NCBI RefSeq assembly: GCF_000276665.1
Contig: NW_004955423.1
Location: 7,455,574-7,519,573 of the forward strand
Direction: 5' to 3'
Source of the DNA: Chinchilla lanigera
Taxonomy: Eukaryota > Chordata > Mammalia > Rodentia > Chinchillidae
DNA: 64,000 nucleotides
Shown here: positions 1 to 12,773 of the stretch, in pieces
Numbering within the stretch: the first letter of the stretch is position 1
Layout: each line of letters begins with the position of its first letter
Position numbers and translations under genes: made by a program
Notes under the pieces: generated by a model
The model's database searches: none
Told to the model about the DNA's origin: nothing
The model's input: only the letters and a program-made list of their open reading frames with translations

Positions 1-1
1 T

Positions 2-61
<60 letters not shown>
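1..61. repeat. (TTCT)n microsatellite at window edge
   Basis: Uninterrupted TTCT repeat from base 1 to about 61; its left end is cut by the window. It abuts a decayed ID-type piece (about 65-120) and a B1-like piece (about 125-245) in antisense. Confidence 0.95.
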
Positions 62-62
<1 letters not shown>

Positions 63-64
63 TG

Positions 65-245
65 TTGATTGGACCCAAGACTTTCACACCAAGCTTCATC
101 CCCAGCAACTCCCCTACCCAATTTTTTCATTTAATTTTGAGATATGTTCTTGCTAAACTGGCTGGGCTGAGCTCAAATTTGTAATCCTTCTGCATCAGCC
201 TCCCTGAGTGCTGGAATTACAGGTGTGTAACAGCATGCCTAGTGA
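65..245 (-). repeat. Decayed B1-ID type dimeric SINE
   Basis: The antisense tRNA-derived part (cttcatccccagcaac) is followed by an antisense 7SL-derived part (gcctccctgagtgctgg, attacaggtgtg). This order matches an inverted B1-dID dimer. Confidence 0.6.
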
Positions 246-1054
246 GAGTTTTTATAATTGAGTTGTTTAAATCAATTTTTAGACCTAATGCTAATTTAAA
301 AGTATTTTGCTAGATTTATTTTGACTTGCTTCCTCAAAGGGAGTATGTTTATAGAAGACTTTTACCAAGAGGTAATAATGAAAATATATAAGTGTATAGG
401 CTTCAGTTCCCACGTTTTTCACTTATTATAGACTGTATAAATCACTTAATCTTTCTCACTTATAGTAAAGCTTAATAATCCTTGTTCTTGACCACCTCCT
501 GAAAACATAGTATGTATCAAAGTCTTATATATAAAATGTCCTTACTATATGAGTAATGCAAATAAAATTCAGATGATAAATCAGCCTCAAAATATGTAAT
601 ATTTTCTTTAAAATAAGTTATACATGATTTTTATGTTTTTAAGAATTGAGCAAGTATGAGCAACCAGAGAAATGTGTAAGATAATGAACTTAAATGTAGA
701 TTAATGGCATAAATGTACAGTAGTTATTTGACTTTCTAAAAGTAACTTCATTGAATATAAAGTAGAAAAACATTTTCCCACGTGCTCTAAAGATTTTCTA
801 TTAGATTAGCGGGGTGAAAAAACAATAGTTTAGTGTTTTAATAACTCATTAAGGGAATGACTACTCATTTTAAAATATAGTAAAAACATAATACTAAGCA
901 GATATTAATCTTGACTATTTAGATAAATACTACATACATGGTGAGCACTGTTAAAGCAACTTGGGAAATTACAACTCTATATGAGTGTGTCTATGTGCCT
1001 ATGTGAAAGGAGTTATTGACATAAAAATATGTGGATAATAAAATTTTCTCTTAC

Positions 1055-1213
1055 CTTTATATTTTGAGTGAGTTTTTCATCTTCTGGTACACTGGGGTTA
1101 ATTGCAATGACAATGCCTTCGTATCCATTATTATTCAACTTTACCATTGAGGTTTTCACCTCAGGCAAGAGATGCCAGGCTAAGACTAGAATAACCTTCA
1201 AACTGAACATCAT
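1055..1213 (-). CDS. CLCA3: First coding exon of a second CLCA gene, CLCA3-like
   Basis: Encodes 53 residues: a signal peptide (MMFSLKVILVLAWHLLPEVK) followed by NNNGYEGIVIAINPSVPEDE and ending QNIK. It closes on a full codon at donor GTAAGAG, the expected phase for CLCA exon 1. The block GYEGIVIAINPSVPEDEKL is nearest to CLCA3 (mouse Clca3a/b, human CLCA3P) among the members I remember. I chose the Met at 1213 because it starts the signal peptide; the open frame upstream of it is not conserved in kind. The remaining exons lie beyond the left edge. The human copy is a pseudogene, and one exon cannot show whether this gene is intact. Confidence 0.85.
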
Positions 1214-1320
1214 AATTGCAGAAGCTGCAGTTAACCTTATGGAAAGGAGAGTATTTATGCATCTATTTAACTCAAGAATTTGAATCCAGACCAAAACATT
1301 TGCATAAATATGATATAGGA
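1214..1320 (-). promoter_or_regulatory. Putative 5' flank and core promoter of the CLCA3-like gene
   Basis: Reading upstream of the ATG on the minus strand there is an AT-rich box (GCATAAATAC, about 35-45 nt upstream), a second TATA-like stretch (CATATTTATGC) and an octamer ATGCAAAT at 1298-1305. No CpG island is present, as expected for a tissue-restricted epithelial gene. These are short motifs, and the start site is not known. Confidence 0.3.
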
Positions 1321-3124
1321 AGATACTACAATTTCTTGGTGTGCTTCCTTATTTTATTCATTCTAAAGACTTTGTTGTTAAGTGGCCATGGGCTAGTATT
1401 CAACACAGTAATCATACTTTCTAAGCCAGCTGAGTCAGTACATAGTCATTGAATTGAACCCTTCTCAGATTGTTTGTGCAGTCATTCTTCTAGTGATGGG
1501 TGGTTATTGTCATTATGGTTACTATCAAATAGTCTTGGAGGTATAAGTGCTCAGATCTTTTTACCAAGAGGCACTCTGTGGCATGAGGAACTGAAAACAT
1601 AAGCACCAGGAAAGAGCAGATGGAAAAGGCTTATAGTAAAAATAAAAAAGCAAAAAACGCGTAGTGGGGGTGATAGTTAATGAAGGATTTATATTTCTTT
1701 CGTTAGGAGTTGTATAAGCACAGTGGTTCAAAATACCAATGGGTTAGGGGAAAACTGTGTAAATCACCTTCTATAATAGCTGATTGTTTATTCAGTTTTC
1801 AAATAATATTGGGTGTGTGAAATCCTTGTGTAACCTGAAAAATTAATATGAAAAGTTAATAAACAGTTAAATTTCTGTTTTGAATTGACACAGATGTTTG
1901 TTAGCTTGAAATAATAGTACACAGCACATTGAGAACTGACTCTGGAGTGTCTTAACATTCACATGATTCTTTGTCAGACTTATGTGGCTCGTTTTTAGGC
2001 CTATTTTCTGTGATATTAGAATAAATTATGGCATGTTGGAAGAACTAAATGAGGTAATCTATGTATAGCACTTCAGACAAAATTTCTGACACCTAAGGCC
2101 TCAGTAATACTATACAATGTTATTAAACATTATATGTATTATAAATATAAAACTTGCTATAAATTTTTGCACACTAAGTTCTACATTTCTATTGCTTATT
2201 TTATAAAACTGTCAATGGAGTGTTCCAGTGTTTAACAGGACTGAAAATCTCTGGGCCCAAGCCTAGACGAGGAGCAATCTGTCAGAGTGAAACCATAATT
2301 TTTTTGCTATGTTCATCTACTGACGGTGTCCTTATTGGCTCAGTTTAGGTGTGGCCTGATGTATAACATCTTGCCAAATCATTCACATGAGAAGTAACCT
2401 GCCTTTTAGAAAAGCTTATTGGAACCACTATGCTGACATACCACTTATGCTCCTTTTGTTATTAATATACATAGTACATCTCCTTGCTAGCTGTAAATTC
2501 CTTGTAGGAAAGAAATTGTTTTAAAGTTTAATTTCTGTCAACCTTAATTTCCTTAACTGTAAAATGGGGATAGTAACACCTGTCTGAAAGGAATGTTGTG
2601 ATGGTTAAATGAAATAATGTGAAAGCACTTGTAAATGCTGATGTATAGTAGGCTTTCAATAAATGCCTAGTCTTTGACATTTTATGCTTTCAAATTTGTA
2701 TTAAAAAATATGTGAGTGCTTGTATGTGCCAGGTCCAGTGCTGTGCTCTTTAGCAAGTGCAGGAATGAATAAAACACAGGCATCGCTTCCAAGGAATCTG
2801 AAGACTTATTGCATAAGTAGGATTAGAACAAAATAGATTAAAACACAAGGAAAGGAAAAGTTCTGTAAGAGAGGTGGAAGCATAGTGCTAGGGAGCCCAA
2901 AGTTGGGGAATAGTTTCTACATGATGAAGAGAATCAGAAAAGCTTTTGCAAGTGGGTCATTCTTTAAAAAACTGAGAGATGGAGAAGTTAATTAATTTGC
3001 TTTGGATTATACTTTCAGAAAGGGACAACTTTGGAGTTCAAACTCAGGCAACTCATTTTCTGAGACTATGTTTTTAAAAATTTGTGACATACAGTACTTT
3101 CAAAAGGTTGTTGAGAGAATATTG
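1321..3124. other. Intergenic DNA with old MIR and related fragments
   Basis: No gene seen. A MIR-type SINE lies at about 2528-2670 on the plus strand (aaaatggggatagtaac, gtaggctttcaataaatgc). About 2700-2960 looks like another ancient mammalian repeat (gtgccaggtccagtgctgtg). Confidence 0.6.
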
Positions 3125-3870
3125 ATTTTATTTTAAAGGGAGTAGTAAAAGAAAAAAAAAAAAGAACAATAGCAGCATACCAGCATCACAAACATAAACA
3201 AAACAAAGAACATTAATAGTGATACAGGGTTTCAAAACAAAATGATAGGAATTAACAGTGGTTCTTATACTACATGTTCGCTAGAAGTCCAATGCACTAT
3301 CCATTGTGCAAAAGTATACTACATATTGTTATCTTCAACTACGTTGCTCAGATTAATGGATGTAAGAATGGAAGATTGTTCAAACCATTAAAGAGAGTAA
3401 AAAATAATTATTAGATAAAACATTGGAGATAATACACAGTTTCACTAGACAAGATGGTAGGAATTCACCATGGTTGTTCCATTGCATATTGTTGTCTTCA
3501 AATCAGTTGCTCAGATTACCAGATATAAGCATGTAAAATTGGTCAGAATATAAAAAATTTTAAGTATTAACTGATCCTTTCAATATCCCATCAGACAGCA
3601 GTACAGTTATCCCAGATATTCATATGTCTATATATCTATATATCTATGTATCTATATATCTATATCCTTCCTTCTTTCCTTTTTCTTTCCCTCATCCCAG
3701 TTGTTCCTTTCTTTGAGCAATTTCTTTCCCTTTCAAATCATCTATTATACAGTTTGAGTTTTACTTACTCTTTCAGGTTCCTATGCCCGGGAGACAATAT
3801 GATGTTTACATATGTGGATCCAATTTATTTCACTTATGAGTGTGGTCTCTAGTTTCATCCATTGAGAATA
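3125..3870 (-). mobile_element. L1 3' end fragment
   Basis: Antisense copy of the same L1 3' UTR family found at 12774-13290. Shared text includes tttatttcacttatgagt and gtggtctctagtt. Two stretches within it (about 3215-3375 and 3420-3540) are diverged copies of each other, so the UTR holds an internal duplication. A TATC-type microsatellite sits at 3625-3666. Confidence 0.65.
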
Positions 3871-4100
3871 TTGATTTTGCAAGTTATTTTGAAACTAGTT
3901 TCTTTTGTTTCTCTCATTGACAGTAGTTGTCAGTAGAACATTTGAGAGAATACAGATGGCTATGATTGACTTTGTATAATTCAAAAGAATTTCTATCTTG
4001 TTCCAATTTTAGGTTGAATATGGATTTTTTGGGGGGCTGGTTTGCTTTGAGTTTGAAAACTTTGAAGTACAGTGAAAGTCTTTCAGAATTTATTCACTTT

Positions 4101-4265
4101 TGCTGAGTGTGGTGGTGCACACCTATAATCCCAACACTTGGGAGACTGAGGCAGGAGGATTGCTGAGAACTGGAGGCCAGCCTGAGCTACAAAGTGAGTT
4201 CCAGGCCAACCTGAACTGCATAGTAAAACCCTATCTCAGAAAGCCAAAAAAAAAAAAAAAAAAAG
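4101..4265 (+). mobile_element. B1-type SINE
   Basis: 7SL-derived monomer with the internal duplication typical of rodent B1 (ccagcctgagctacaaagtg, then ccaacctgaactgcatagta), ending in a poly(A) run. Confidence 0.9.
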
Positions 4266-6660
4266 GAATTTATTAACGTTTGATAATTTCAAGGACAGAA
4301 AATATCTCATCATTCTTAAATTGGATCTGAAATAGAAGTGAACAATAAGACTAAGAATCATATTCTCACAAAATTCTAGAAACTTAGTTTCTAACTAAGT
4401 TTCCTTAAGCGATCTTTGTTAAACCTGTTTCTTTACTCTTTTTCTGTTGCCTTTTCTTCCTAAAGGTTATTTATCTAGATGGAATGATGTAGGATTGGAA
4501 GAGTATATGTGCTGAGGTAATGGCAAACCAATTTTTATTTAGTTGTACTACTTTCCAGGAAGTGAAATGAAAATGAATAAAAAATAAAAGCCATTTTTAT
4601 TAGTACAAGATCTAAAGACGAAGATGGTACATGCTCATGGGTATGATTCACTGACTTACAGGTTTGTGAAATAATGCAACTCTACACACCCATTCATGCT
4701 CCAGTGCATCTATTCTTAGATGTTGTAATTAATTCCTGTGGAGATTATTCTGGAATTAACTAACTACTAAATGAACTTGAAATTGCAGAATGCAGGAAAT
4801 TGGCTGTTGAACTCCTATGTAGATAGATACTTCCTCAGAATTGTCTTCACTAGCTCTTCTTTCATCGCTGCTTCTTTTATACCATCTTTGAAACATCATT
4901 CTATTTGCTGCCAATAATCATGCCCTGAATTTGAGAATATTTTTAAATTTTTTCAGTTATTAATTCTGTCCACTTTCTCATCAAACTTGATGAACACTTG
5001 CAATATGTCTGATACTCTGCTACACAGTGGTTTAGAACAGTAAGTTATTGTCATTACCTTTTTCAAGTGCTTATGATCTAGTGGGGCTCTCAGACACTAG
5101 TAATTATTTTGATTGATTTTCTGTTGTTTATACAACACTGAATATTATTTCAGTTCAGGGAATGATTTGGTTGATTACTGTATAATTGATTATTGTGAAT
5201 TTTGTACCTAGCATTATCTGGAGCTGAATTTGTCAACTTCTACATTCAGTAACACAATGTGTAAGTTTCTTCAATATCTGCTTACTTTGTCCTTCTTACT
5301 AAAAACTTCACTTTGTTCAAGTATTCTCCACTTTTATGTGACTAAAGGAAGGTTGCTCTCATTCCAAGCTCAAGGGTAAATCTGAGTTGATCTAAGTTCA
5401 TGGCCCTCGAAATGTGGTTTGCAGCTCCCTGGGGCTCTCCAAGACCATTTTAGAGGATCTGAAAAGTCAAAACTATCTTAATTACATTAGTAAGTTATTT
5501 GTATTTTTGGTGTGTTAACATTTTATAATGATGCAAAAGATGTGTATAAAATACATCTAAGTAGTGACACTAAAATGTACGTATTCAGTTCTTCATTGCT
5601 TATCACTGAAATGATTGATACTGGTTTCATTTAGGAATGGCCAGAGAAAACAATAAACATAAACTTTATAAATTTCTAATTTTGAATGCATATAGTTTTG
5701 ATGTTCTTTGCGATTAAATAGCACTTCTGCTGCATAGCAAACTGTGATGTCATCTTGAGGAAAACATTTGAGCTGAGTGAGTCACATTTGTCATAAGCAC
5801 CACTTTCTGAAAGAACTATTGATTCTTTCAGTGGTTACTCACATTCATATATTTTCTCAAAACTGTCTCTTAGAAGAAACAGATAACACTATTTTTTTGC
5901 CATGATAAAGTGTGAGTTTTTAGAAAAGCTAGAAGTTTTGAAAACATTTTTTGCCATTGCATGTATGACAGCTTTCTCAGAAAGTGATTTTAATTCTCAC
6001 AAGTGATTTTAATTAAAGTAAAACTTTGATATTGTATAATGAAGCATGTTAACATTTGGAAGAACTAAATAACTTGGTGAACCAATGCTTTCAAATGATC
6101 AAACACTATTTTTAAAAATTACGTATTAATAAATGACCCAGTCATAGTTCAAGATAGGTCAGTGAATATTTATTCAGTTTGCATTGCCAGGAATCAAACC
6201 CAGGGTTTTGAACATATTAAGCAAATATTCTGCCACTGACATGCACCCCCAATTCCCAGTGGATATTTATATAATAGAACACTAATTTACTTAATTTGTT
6301 ATGTATTTTCTAACTTAGTGAATGTTTAAAACATTTGTTCTAAAGTTTTAGTAAAACAAATATCACTTAAAATGTGAAAATAGATTGCCAGTTAATTATT
6401 TTGATTTTAGTGATGTCTTTGCACTTAAAAACACCAAGGTTGGCTTGCATTTTAATTATTTGTTCCTCAATTGCATTAATTGCATTTATTAGCACATTAG
6501 TTACATTTGTTAATCAAATTTATGTATTACATGGGGGGAATAGCTTTTAAAAAATTTAGAGAAGTGGAAAACTAAAAGAGGGATACACTCTTAACTACTT
6601 CTTCCTAGTTTTTTATCAGGAATCAATATTTGCTACTTCCTTGAAATTAAATCATACAAA
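4266..6660. other. Intergenic DNA, no gene seen
   Basis: AT-rich sequence without convincing coding content. A decayed ID-type SINE in antisense is at about 6178-6258 (ccaggaatcaaacccagg). Confidence 0.5.
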
Positions 6661-6665
6661 TAACT

Positions 6666-6692
6666 TCACACACACACACACACACTTGCACG

Positions 6693-6724
<32 letters not shown>
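6666..6724. repeat. (CA)n microsatellite with CG interruptions
   Basis: Alternating CA with a short cgcacgcgcgcgc core near 6690-6702. Alternating purine-pyrimidine runs of this kind can adopt Z-DNA. Confidence 0.9.
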
Positions 6725-6737
6725 GAATTTGGAAGTG

Positions 6738-6924
6738 AATTTTTTTTTTGTCTTTTTGAGACAGTGTTTCACTATGCAGTTCAGGCTGTCCTTAAATTCA
6801 CTTTGTAGCCCAGAATGGCCTTGAGCTCTCTTTGTAGCCCAGGCTGGCCTCAAACTCACAGCAATCCTCCTGCCTCAGTCTCCTGAGTGCTGGGATTACA
6901 GGCATGTACCACCATGCCTGGCCT
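6738..6924 (-). mobile_element. B1-type SINE with extra internal duplication
   Basis: Antisense B1. The 'tttgtagcccag' motif appears twice (near 6802 and 6831) beside a third related stretch, so the central block is duplicated once more than in ordinary B1. Confidence 0.85.
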
Positions 6925-7511
6925 TGGAAGTGAATTAGAAAGTCAACTTGTAAGAAATAGCATTTTTAAAACTAAACATTTTTATAACCATATGTTTAAA
7001 CATCTTTTGGAAATAGCAAATTTAATAAAGTGGCAATTTTGGAGTATTTTAGAGCTTTCCGTAGGTAGCCAGGAGATCAATGTTTGGGGTCTTTATCAAT
7101 AACTAGATCACTTCGTACAACTACTTTAAATGGTACAGGCTCTATTTCTTCATTTATAATATGAAATAGTATATATCTTTAAGGATTTCCACAGAAATCA
7201 TATGAGGTCATGTAGAAACTCTCTGAATACATGAAACACTATTTAAACAGGGGGTGTTATTGTCTAGTACACTATTTAGAGTGCCCAATGCCATGAGTCT
7301 CCTACACAGTAAGTCAGAGAAGTCAGGTACAGCTTTTGATGTAGGAAGAGAATGCACTATTTGTAAGCTACATGTTTTGAATAGCTTTTGAGATAGTGAT
7401 ACCTTTGGGCTGGAAATGCCATTTTATTTCATCGTATCTATTCCAATAATGACTTCCATTACATATGCTTAAAAGATATCTTACCTGGCTATGGTTCAAA
7501 GTGTGCAACCA

Positions 7512-7712
7512 CAGCCAGGCATGGTGGGGTGTGCCTATAATCCCAGCACTCTGGTAGTCTCAGAATTGTAAATTCAAACTCAGCCTGGGCGATTTAGCTA
7601 CTTAGCAAGACTCTGTCTCAAAATTTAAAAAAAAAATGTATAAAAGGCAGCAGTTGTACCTCAGTGTGAAGGTCCTGGGTTCAATCCCCAGTGCTGCATA
7701 AACAAGAAATAA
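7512..7712 (+). mobile_element. B1-dID dimeric SINE
   Basis: A 7SL-type half (ccaggcatggtggggtgtgc to actctgtctcaaaa) is followed by an A-rich linker and a tRNA-derived ID half (tcctgggttcaatccccagt). This dimer class is known from non-murid rodents such as squirrels, dormice and beavers, which supports the taxonomic guess. Confidence 0.75.
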
Positions 7713-9169
7713 AAACAATGTGTCTATCTATGAAATACAATGTTCTCTGTGTGAGCCTAATTGATCTATATACAAATAAAATCTGCAGAGGCAATCTCTG
7801 CTATGGCTGGACCATAACCACTGAACAACTACTTGGGCTCAATAGCATTAGGCAGTTCTGTTGCCATTTTCCCAGCAACGAGAGAAAAGTAACCAAGACA
7901 GTTACCTTTGCCTTTGGGGCTTCTACAAATCTTATTCTACCAGCATGTGTGGTTATTAAAATTTTACTCATTTTTCCTTACCTTGGCAGAGTTTTTCTTT
8001 AGGAAGAGTTTTTCTTGCCCTGTTAGTTTTTTTTTTTTAATATTTCTTTGTATTTATAACTCTGAATTATTATATATGTATGTATATATATATATAAAAT
8101 AATGGTATGTGGTACAGTTCAAGTTCAAATGTGTAATATGCAAAATTTAAGAATATTATAAGTGAATTGGGGAACTCTGCTACAATACAAAACTACTGTT
8201 AGTACAAGGGTATGTTGTTTAACTGCCTTATGTTTGCTATAATTTCTGTAGTTTTTCTTGCTGTTGCTTTTTTTTCTATTTCATTCCATTGTAATCTAAT
8301 AACATGCAATACATTATTTCAGTTTTTAAAAAAATGAGTAATTTGGTGTTCAGAGGAAAGAGAGACATACATTTGGACTCAGAGAAGAGCTAAGACGTGA
8401 CTGGAAATAAGGCCGGAGAGAGAGGTTTGTAATTTTGTGGTACAGAAAATAGTATGAAGAAGTAGTAGGTTTAGATTAGATAGGTATATAGGGTTGGGGT
8501 TTAAATACCTCAGGATGTTTGAAAAAATAATAATATACTTATTACACATACAAATATACATAAACATGCAATTTTTATTTCCTTCAGCATATCTTTTGAA
8601 GAGCAGAGACCTTGAATTTTGGTGCAATCCAATTAATGGTACATTTTTTAAGGGTTTACACTTTAAAATTTTATGTCATATGAATTTGATATCAGTTAAA
8701 AATAGATGATAGTATTGAATTATAATTCAAAGAATAAAATGAACATCTTTGAGTCTAAATGAGAGAAAGAATAAATTTTATGTAATGCATTGCATTTAAA
8801 AAACAACCAGGAAATAGAATCGGCATTACACTACAACAGCAGTTATTGCAGGCAACCACCATCTTTTCATATGCTTATTTACCATCTGTGTATCTTCTTT
8901 GGTGAAGATCCATCCATTCATTTTTTTTTGCCTACACTGCATTACACTGCTTACATTTTATTATTGAGCAAGTTCTTTATCAGATATATATATAATTTGC
9001 AAACATTTTCTTCTAGGTTCATCTTATTGTTTTAGCAGTCTTTCACATAACTAAAATTTTTAGCTTTGATAAAACTATCAGATATTTTTCAAATCAGGTT
9101 TTGATGTTATGTCTAAAAACTCATCTCAGTGCAAAACATACAGATGTTCTCATAATGTTTTTCTAGAAA
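7713..9169. other. Intergenic DNA, no gene seen
   Basis: AT-rich sequence. Small open frames here have random composition and no recognisable domain. Confidence 0.5.
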
Positions 9170-11885
9170 CATACTTTTATGCTTTAGATCTATGATCCAG
9201 GGGGATGGGCCAAGCAGCTACAACATCACTCCCTTTCATCCTTGTCACATTATTTGTCTGTTGTTGGCTTCCCTTTCCCTCCTCTGTTTAATTGTTTGCA
9301 ACACCTGGTGGATTCATTCTGTTGGGGTTCATGAGTTGTAATCCTTGTTATCTTTTTCTACAATGCCCTTCAGAACATTTTGGAGTGCTGGTTCGGTGTT
9401 CATAAATTTCCTCAGGTGTTCTTTGTCATGGTAGTATTTTATTTCTCCATCAATTTTGAAAAGTAGTTTTGTGGGGTACAGCAATTTGGGTTAGAGGTTG
9501 TTTTCTTTTAGGACTTTAAATACTTTACTCCAAGTTATCTTTGACTTGAGGGTTTGTATTGAGAAATCAGCTGTGAATCAGATGGGCTTTCCTTTATATG
9601 TGATTTTATTTTCTTTAACAGTTTTTAATATTCTGTTCTTGTGTTGAATTTCTGGAATCTCAACTATTATATAGCTTAGTGTAGATGTTTTTTTAATCAT
9701 GGCTAATTGGAGTTCTATATGCCTTGCTAATTTGTATGTTAAATTCTTTTTCCCTGCCAGGGAAGTTTTCTGCCATGACATTTGTGAACAATTTTTTTTA
9801 ATATCATTTGTGCTATCTCCTGCTTTTTCATTGTCTCCAATCACTCATATGTTATTTTTCTTTGCATCACCTAGCAGCCACTGGATTGATTTCTCATGGT
9901 CCCTTGCTATTTTTAGAAATCTTTCTTTTCATGATTGCTAACCACAAGCCTGCCTCCTATATCTGAAATTTTGTCCTCAGATTAGTATATACTGCTGCAG
10001 ATACTTTCAATGCAATTTTTAATCTCCTGGATACCTACTTGAATCTGTTTAATGGGTTACATTTCTTTCTTAAGTTGAGCATTCATGGTTTCCATCATTT
10101 ACCTAAACTGTTCTATTTTTTAATCTGTATTTGCTCTAGAGTCACTAAGAATGTTTTTTTATTATGGTAACTATCTCTGTAGTTATCTGAGAAATTATTC
10201 CTGATTTGATTTTTTTTCTAGAGCCTCATTCATTTACTTTATTGTTATAAGAGACTAGGGGAGTGGCTTTTGGGTTGTCCCACCTCATTGCCCCTTGGGT
10301 TTTTGCCTTTGGTGAACTGGATGTCTGGGGTTGCATCTTGTTTAAGTGTCTTCTTATTTTCTATTTTTTTGTCTTTAGTTTAATTCCTGCATTGATGCTT
10401 GTAAATTGCCTATGATGAGTAGCTTTATTTATAAAGCAATACATTTATATTTATTTATTTATAGCTTTATTGCTACTCACCATAGGCAATTTATTGTATT
10501 TACAATACAATTTATTGTGTTTAGAACCCTTAGGAAATGACTACTTCTTAGAGGTGTCTTCCAGGTGTAGCTGGATTTCATGGTTTGAGTCTTTTGCAGG
10601 ATCCTACCTCTTCAATTTGTTGGGGATGGGAAGTTCTTGCCTTCTTGGCCTAGCCCCTGGGTTCTGGCCCACAGTATTTTCTATGACCCTTAGGCAATCT
10701 CAGTCTTTGTATACCAAGAACAATCAGGAAAAATTTTATGTGGTAAAATCAGCAATAACAATAGCACCAAATACAGCCTAGAAAATGAGAAACTGAACTA
10801 GCCATTAATTTGCCACCTTTCACTGTATGAACTATATTTGTGGTTATATAACAAAATCTAAAACAAATCAGAAAATTATGTGCAGTAAATAAGCTTGAAA
10901 ATGCCAATTTTACCCTCAGGGGAGAAAATTTAAAAGGGTTTGTGGAAAAATAGTGAAATAGAAGAAGAGGAAGAGATTAGAAGCAAGGTTGGAGTACAAA
11001 GAAGGGTTCATGCAAACTTTGGGAAACTAGTGCAGAATACAGGAAGGAAAAAGAGAACGAAGAAGTGAAGGAAGAACAGAACTGAATAGAACAATAACTA
11101 CAAAAAACTAGAAACCATGCTCACACTCATATAAAAACAAGATCAGACACTGAAGAAAAAAATCCTCCAAAAATGTCCACTTCAAGATGTGTTTCTGCTA
11201 TCACTGGTAGACAACGTGTGGAGACAAGAGTCCAGATCCATGCTGATTTATCCCAGCAAACCAGCACTAGATTTGCAGTGGGATAGTGGATAATCTCAGT
11301 GAGCCTATACCTTTATTTCCTTTGAAGTTCAGGCAGGTTTCTGGCCATGGGGCTGGAACCAGACCTGTTCAGCCTGCAATAGTCAGTACACCTTCTGCAG
11401 GTTTTAACTCAGCTAGGAGCTGCTAGATGGAGCCAGCAGTTGTTCTGAGTTCTGAGCTCAACTGACCTCTCTCCAGGGTGGCTCCTAGCCAGTGGCCCTT
11501 TCCCAGGGGACAGCCAAATCCATGCCTCTCACTATCCAGTGCAGTTCATGGCTTCCACTGCTACATTGCACTACTGTGTCTTTCCATGGAGGCCTCTGGG
11601 GTTGCCAGAAGTCCGTGTGTATTCATAGAGTTGAACTGCTTCTCCTATCCCATGAGTCCTGACTCAGGCAGAAGATGCCACCCGACACCTCTTCCTTCTT
11701 TGTTGAAGTTTCTCTCTCCACTCTCCCCATGGGCTTCCATTTTCACTTCAGATCCTTCCTAGGTCCAGGGGACCCACTTCCCTCCTTATTTTCCTTGTGT
11801 TGCTATCTTCCAGTGTCTGGACACCAAATGTTGGAGAAGTTCTTTTTCTTCTGCTTACCACTCCACCATCTTTCTGGAAATTGAC
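9170..11885 (-). mobile_element. 5' part of an L1 element (5' UTR and ORF1 region)
   Basis: Read on the minus strand, the right end starts with a typical L1 leader (CCAGAAAGATGGTGGAG near 11875). The left end carries ORF1 C-terminal-like translation near 9330-9850 (for example EIPEIQHKNRILKTVKENKI at about 9590-9690). ORF2 is absent, so the element is truncated on its 3' side. Boundaries are approximate. Confidence 0.65.
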
Positions 11886-12124
11886 ATCACTCTTTCAGAA
11901 TAGTGGCTGCAGCATCAAGTGGAGAGTGCACCAAGGTCTTCAGTGACCAAGTGGAAGTTCAGGGGTGTATTTCCACAGCATGTCTAAGTCCTTCCCCTGA
12001 GGGCTCCAAGAGGAACATCCATTTGCCTACCATGGTGTCTGTAGGCCAATCCTAAGTCAACTGATAGCAGTCTCCCAGTTGCATGGGCTACAATGCAGGA
12101 AGGATTAAAACCCCTTTCATGACA

Positions 12125-12765
12125 TTAGTACCTTACTCTATGGGTTGAATACTTAGATGAACCAACTTCACTTTGAGGAGGCGATCCAATGGGCTTGTCA
12201 CCCATATGTTGGGGCTGGTCACTGAGCAATTGAACCACCTGGGGTAAAACCCACCCCCACCCAATGCACTTTGGAGCCAGTTTGGCTTTTAGGAGCCTGT
12301 TGTACCTTTCAATTATGCCAGTAGCCTGCAGCCAGTAGGGCACATGCAAGTGCCAGATGATCTCATTTTTTCTGGCCCATTGTTGTATTTGGGCCCTTGT
12401 AAAATGATTTCCCCTCTCAGATGCTATTCCTAGCAGCATCCCATATGCAACAGTAAACCATTGCAAAGCCTTAATGGTGTGAGCTTGATCAGCTCAGGGC
12501 ATCGGGTAGTAAAGCCTATGTCTGTGGTTGTGTCCACAGTAGTCAGCACATATCTATGTGCCTGTGAAAGATGCAGGGGACCGATACAATCCACCTGCCA
12601 TTGCTGTAGCTGGTGGGGTACACATGTTATCATGCCAAGCTCCTCCAGGGAGCCAAATGAGCACAGTGGGAATATGCCTTTATGGCATCCTTTGCCTCTG
12701 CAGGAATCAAGTCCAGGTGCCATTGCTGTGCTATGGCTTGCATGATATGGGGTCCTACATGTCAC
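12125..12765 (-). pseudogene. ERVL-like integrase remnant
   Basis: Two overlapping minus-strand frames (12430-12765 and 12125-12466) carry the integrase core, so a frameshift lies near 12430-12466. The first has WQVDCIGPL and a second Asp in VLTTVDTTT; the second frame holds the catalytic Glu context GIIERYNRLLK. Non-functional. Confidence 0.8.
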
Positions 12766-12773
12766 AGCTTCTT

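Noticed and set aside
7691..8102. 103- and 64-codon plus-strand frames
   Set aside because: The first starts in the tail of a B1-dID SINE, and both have random composition in AT-rich DNA.
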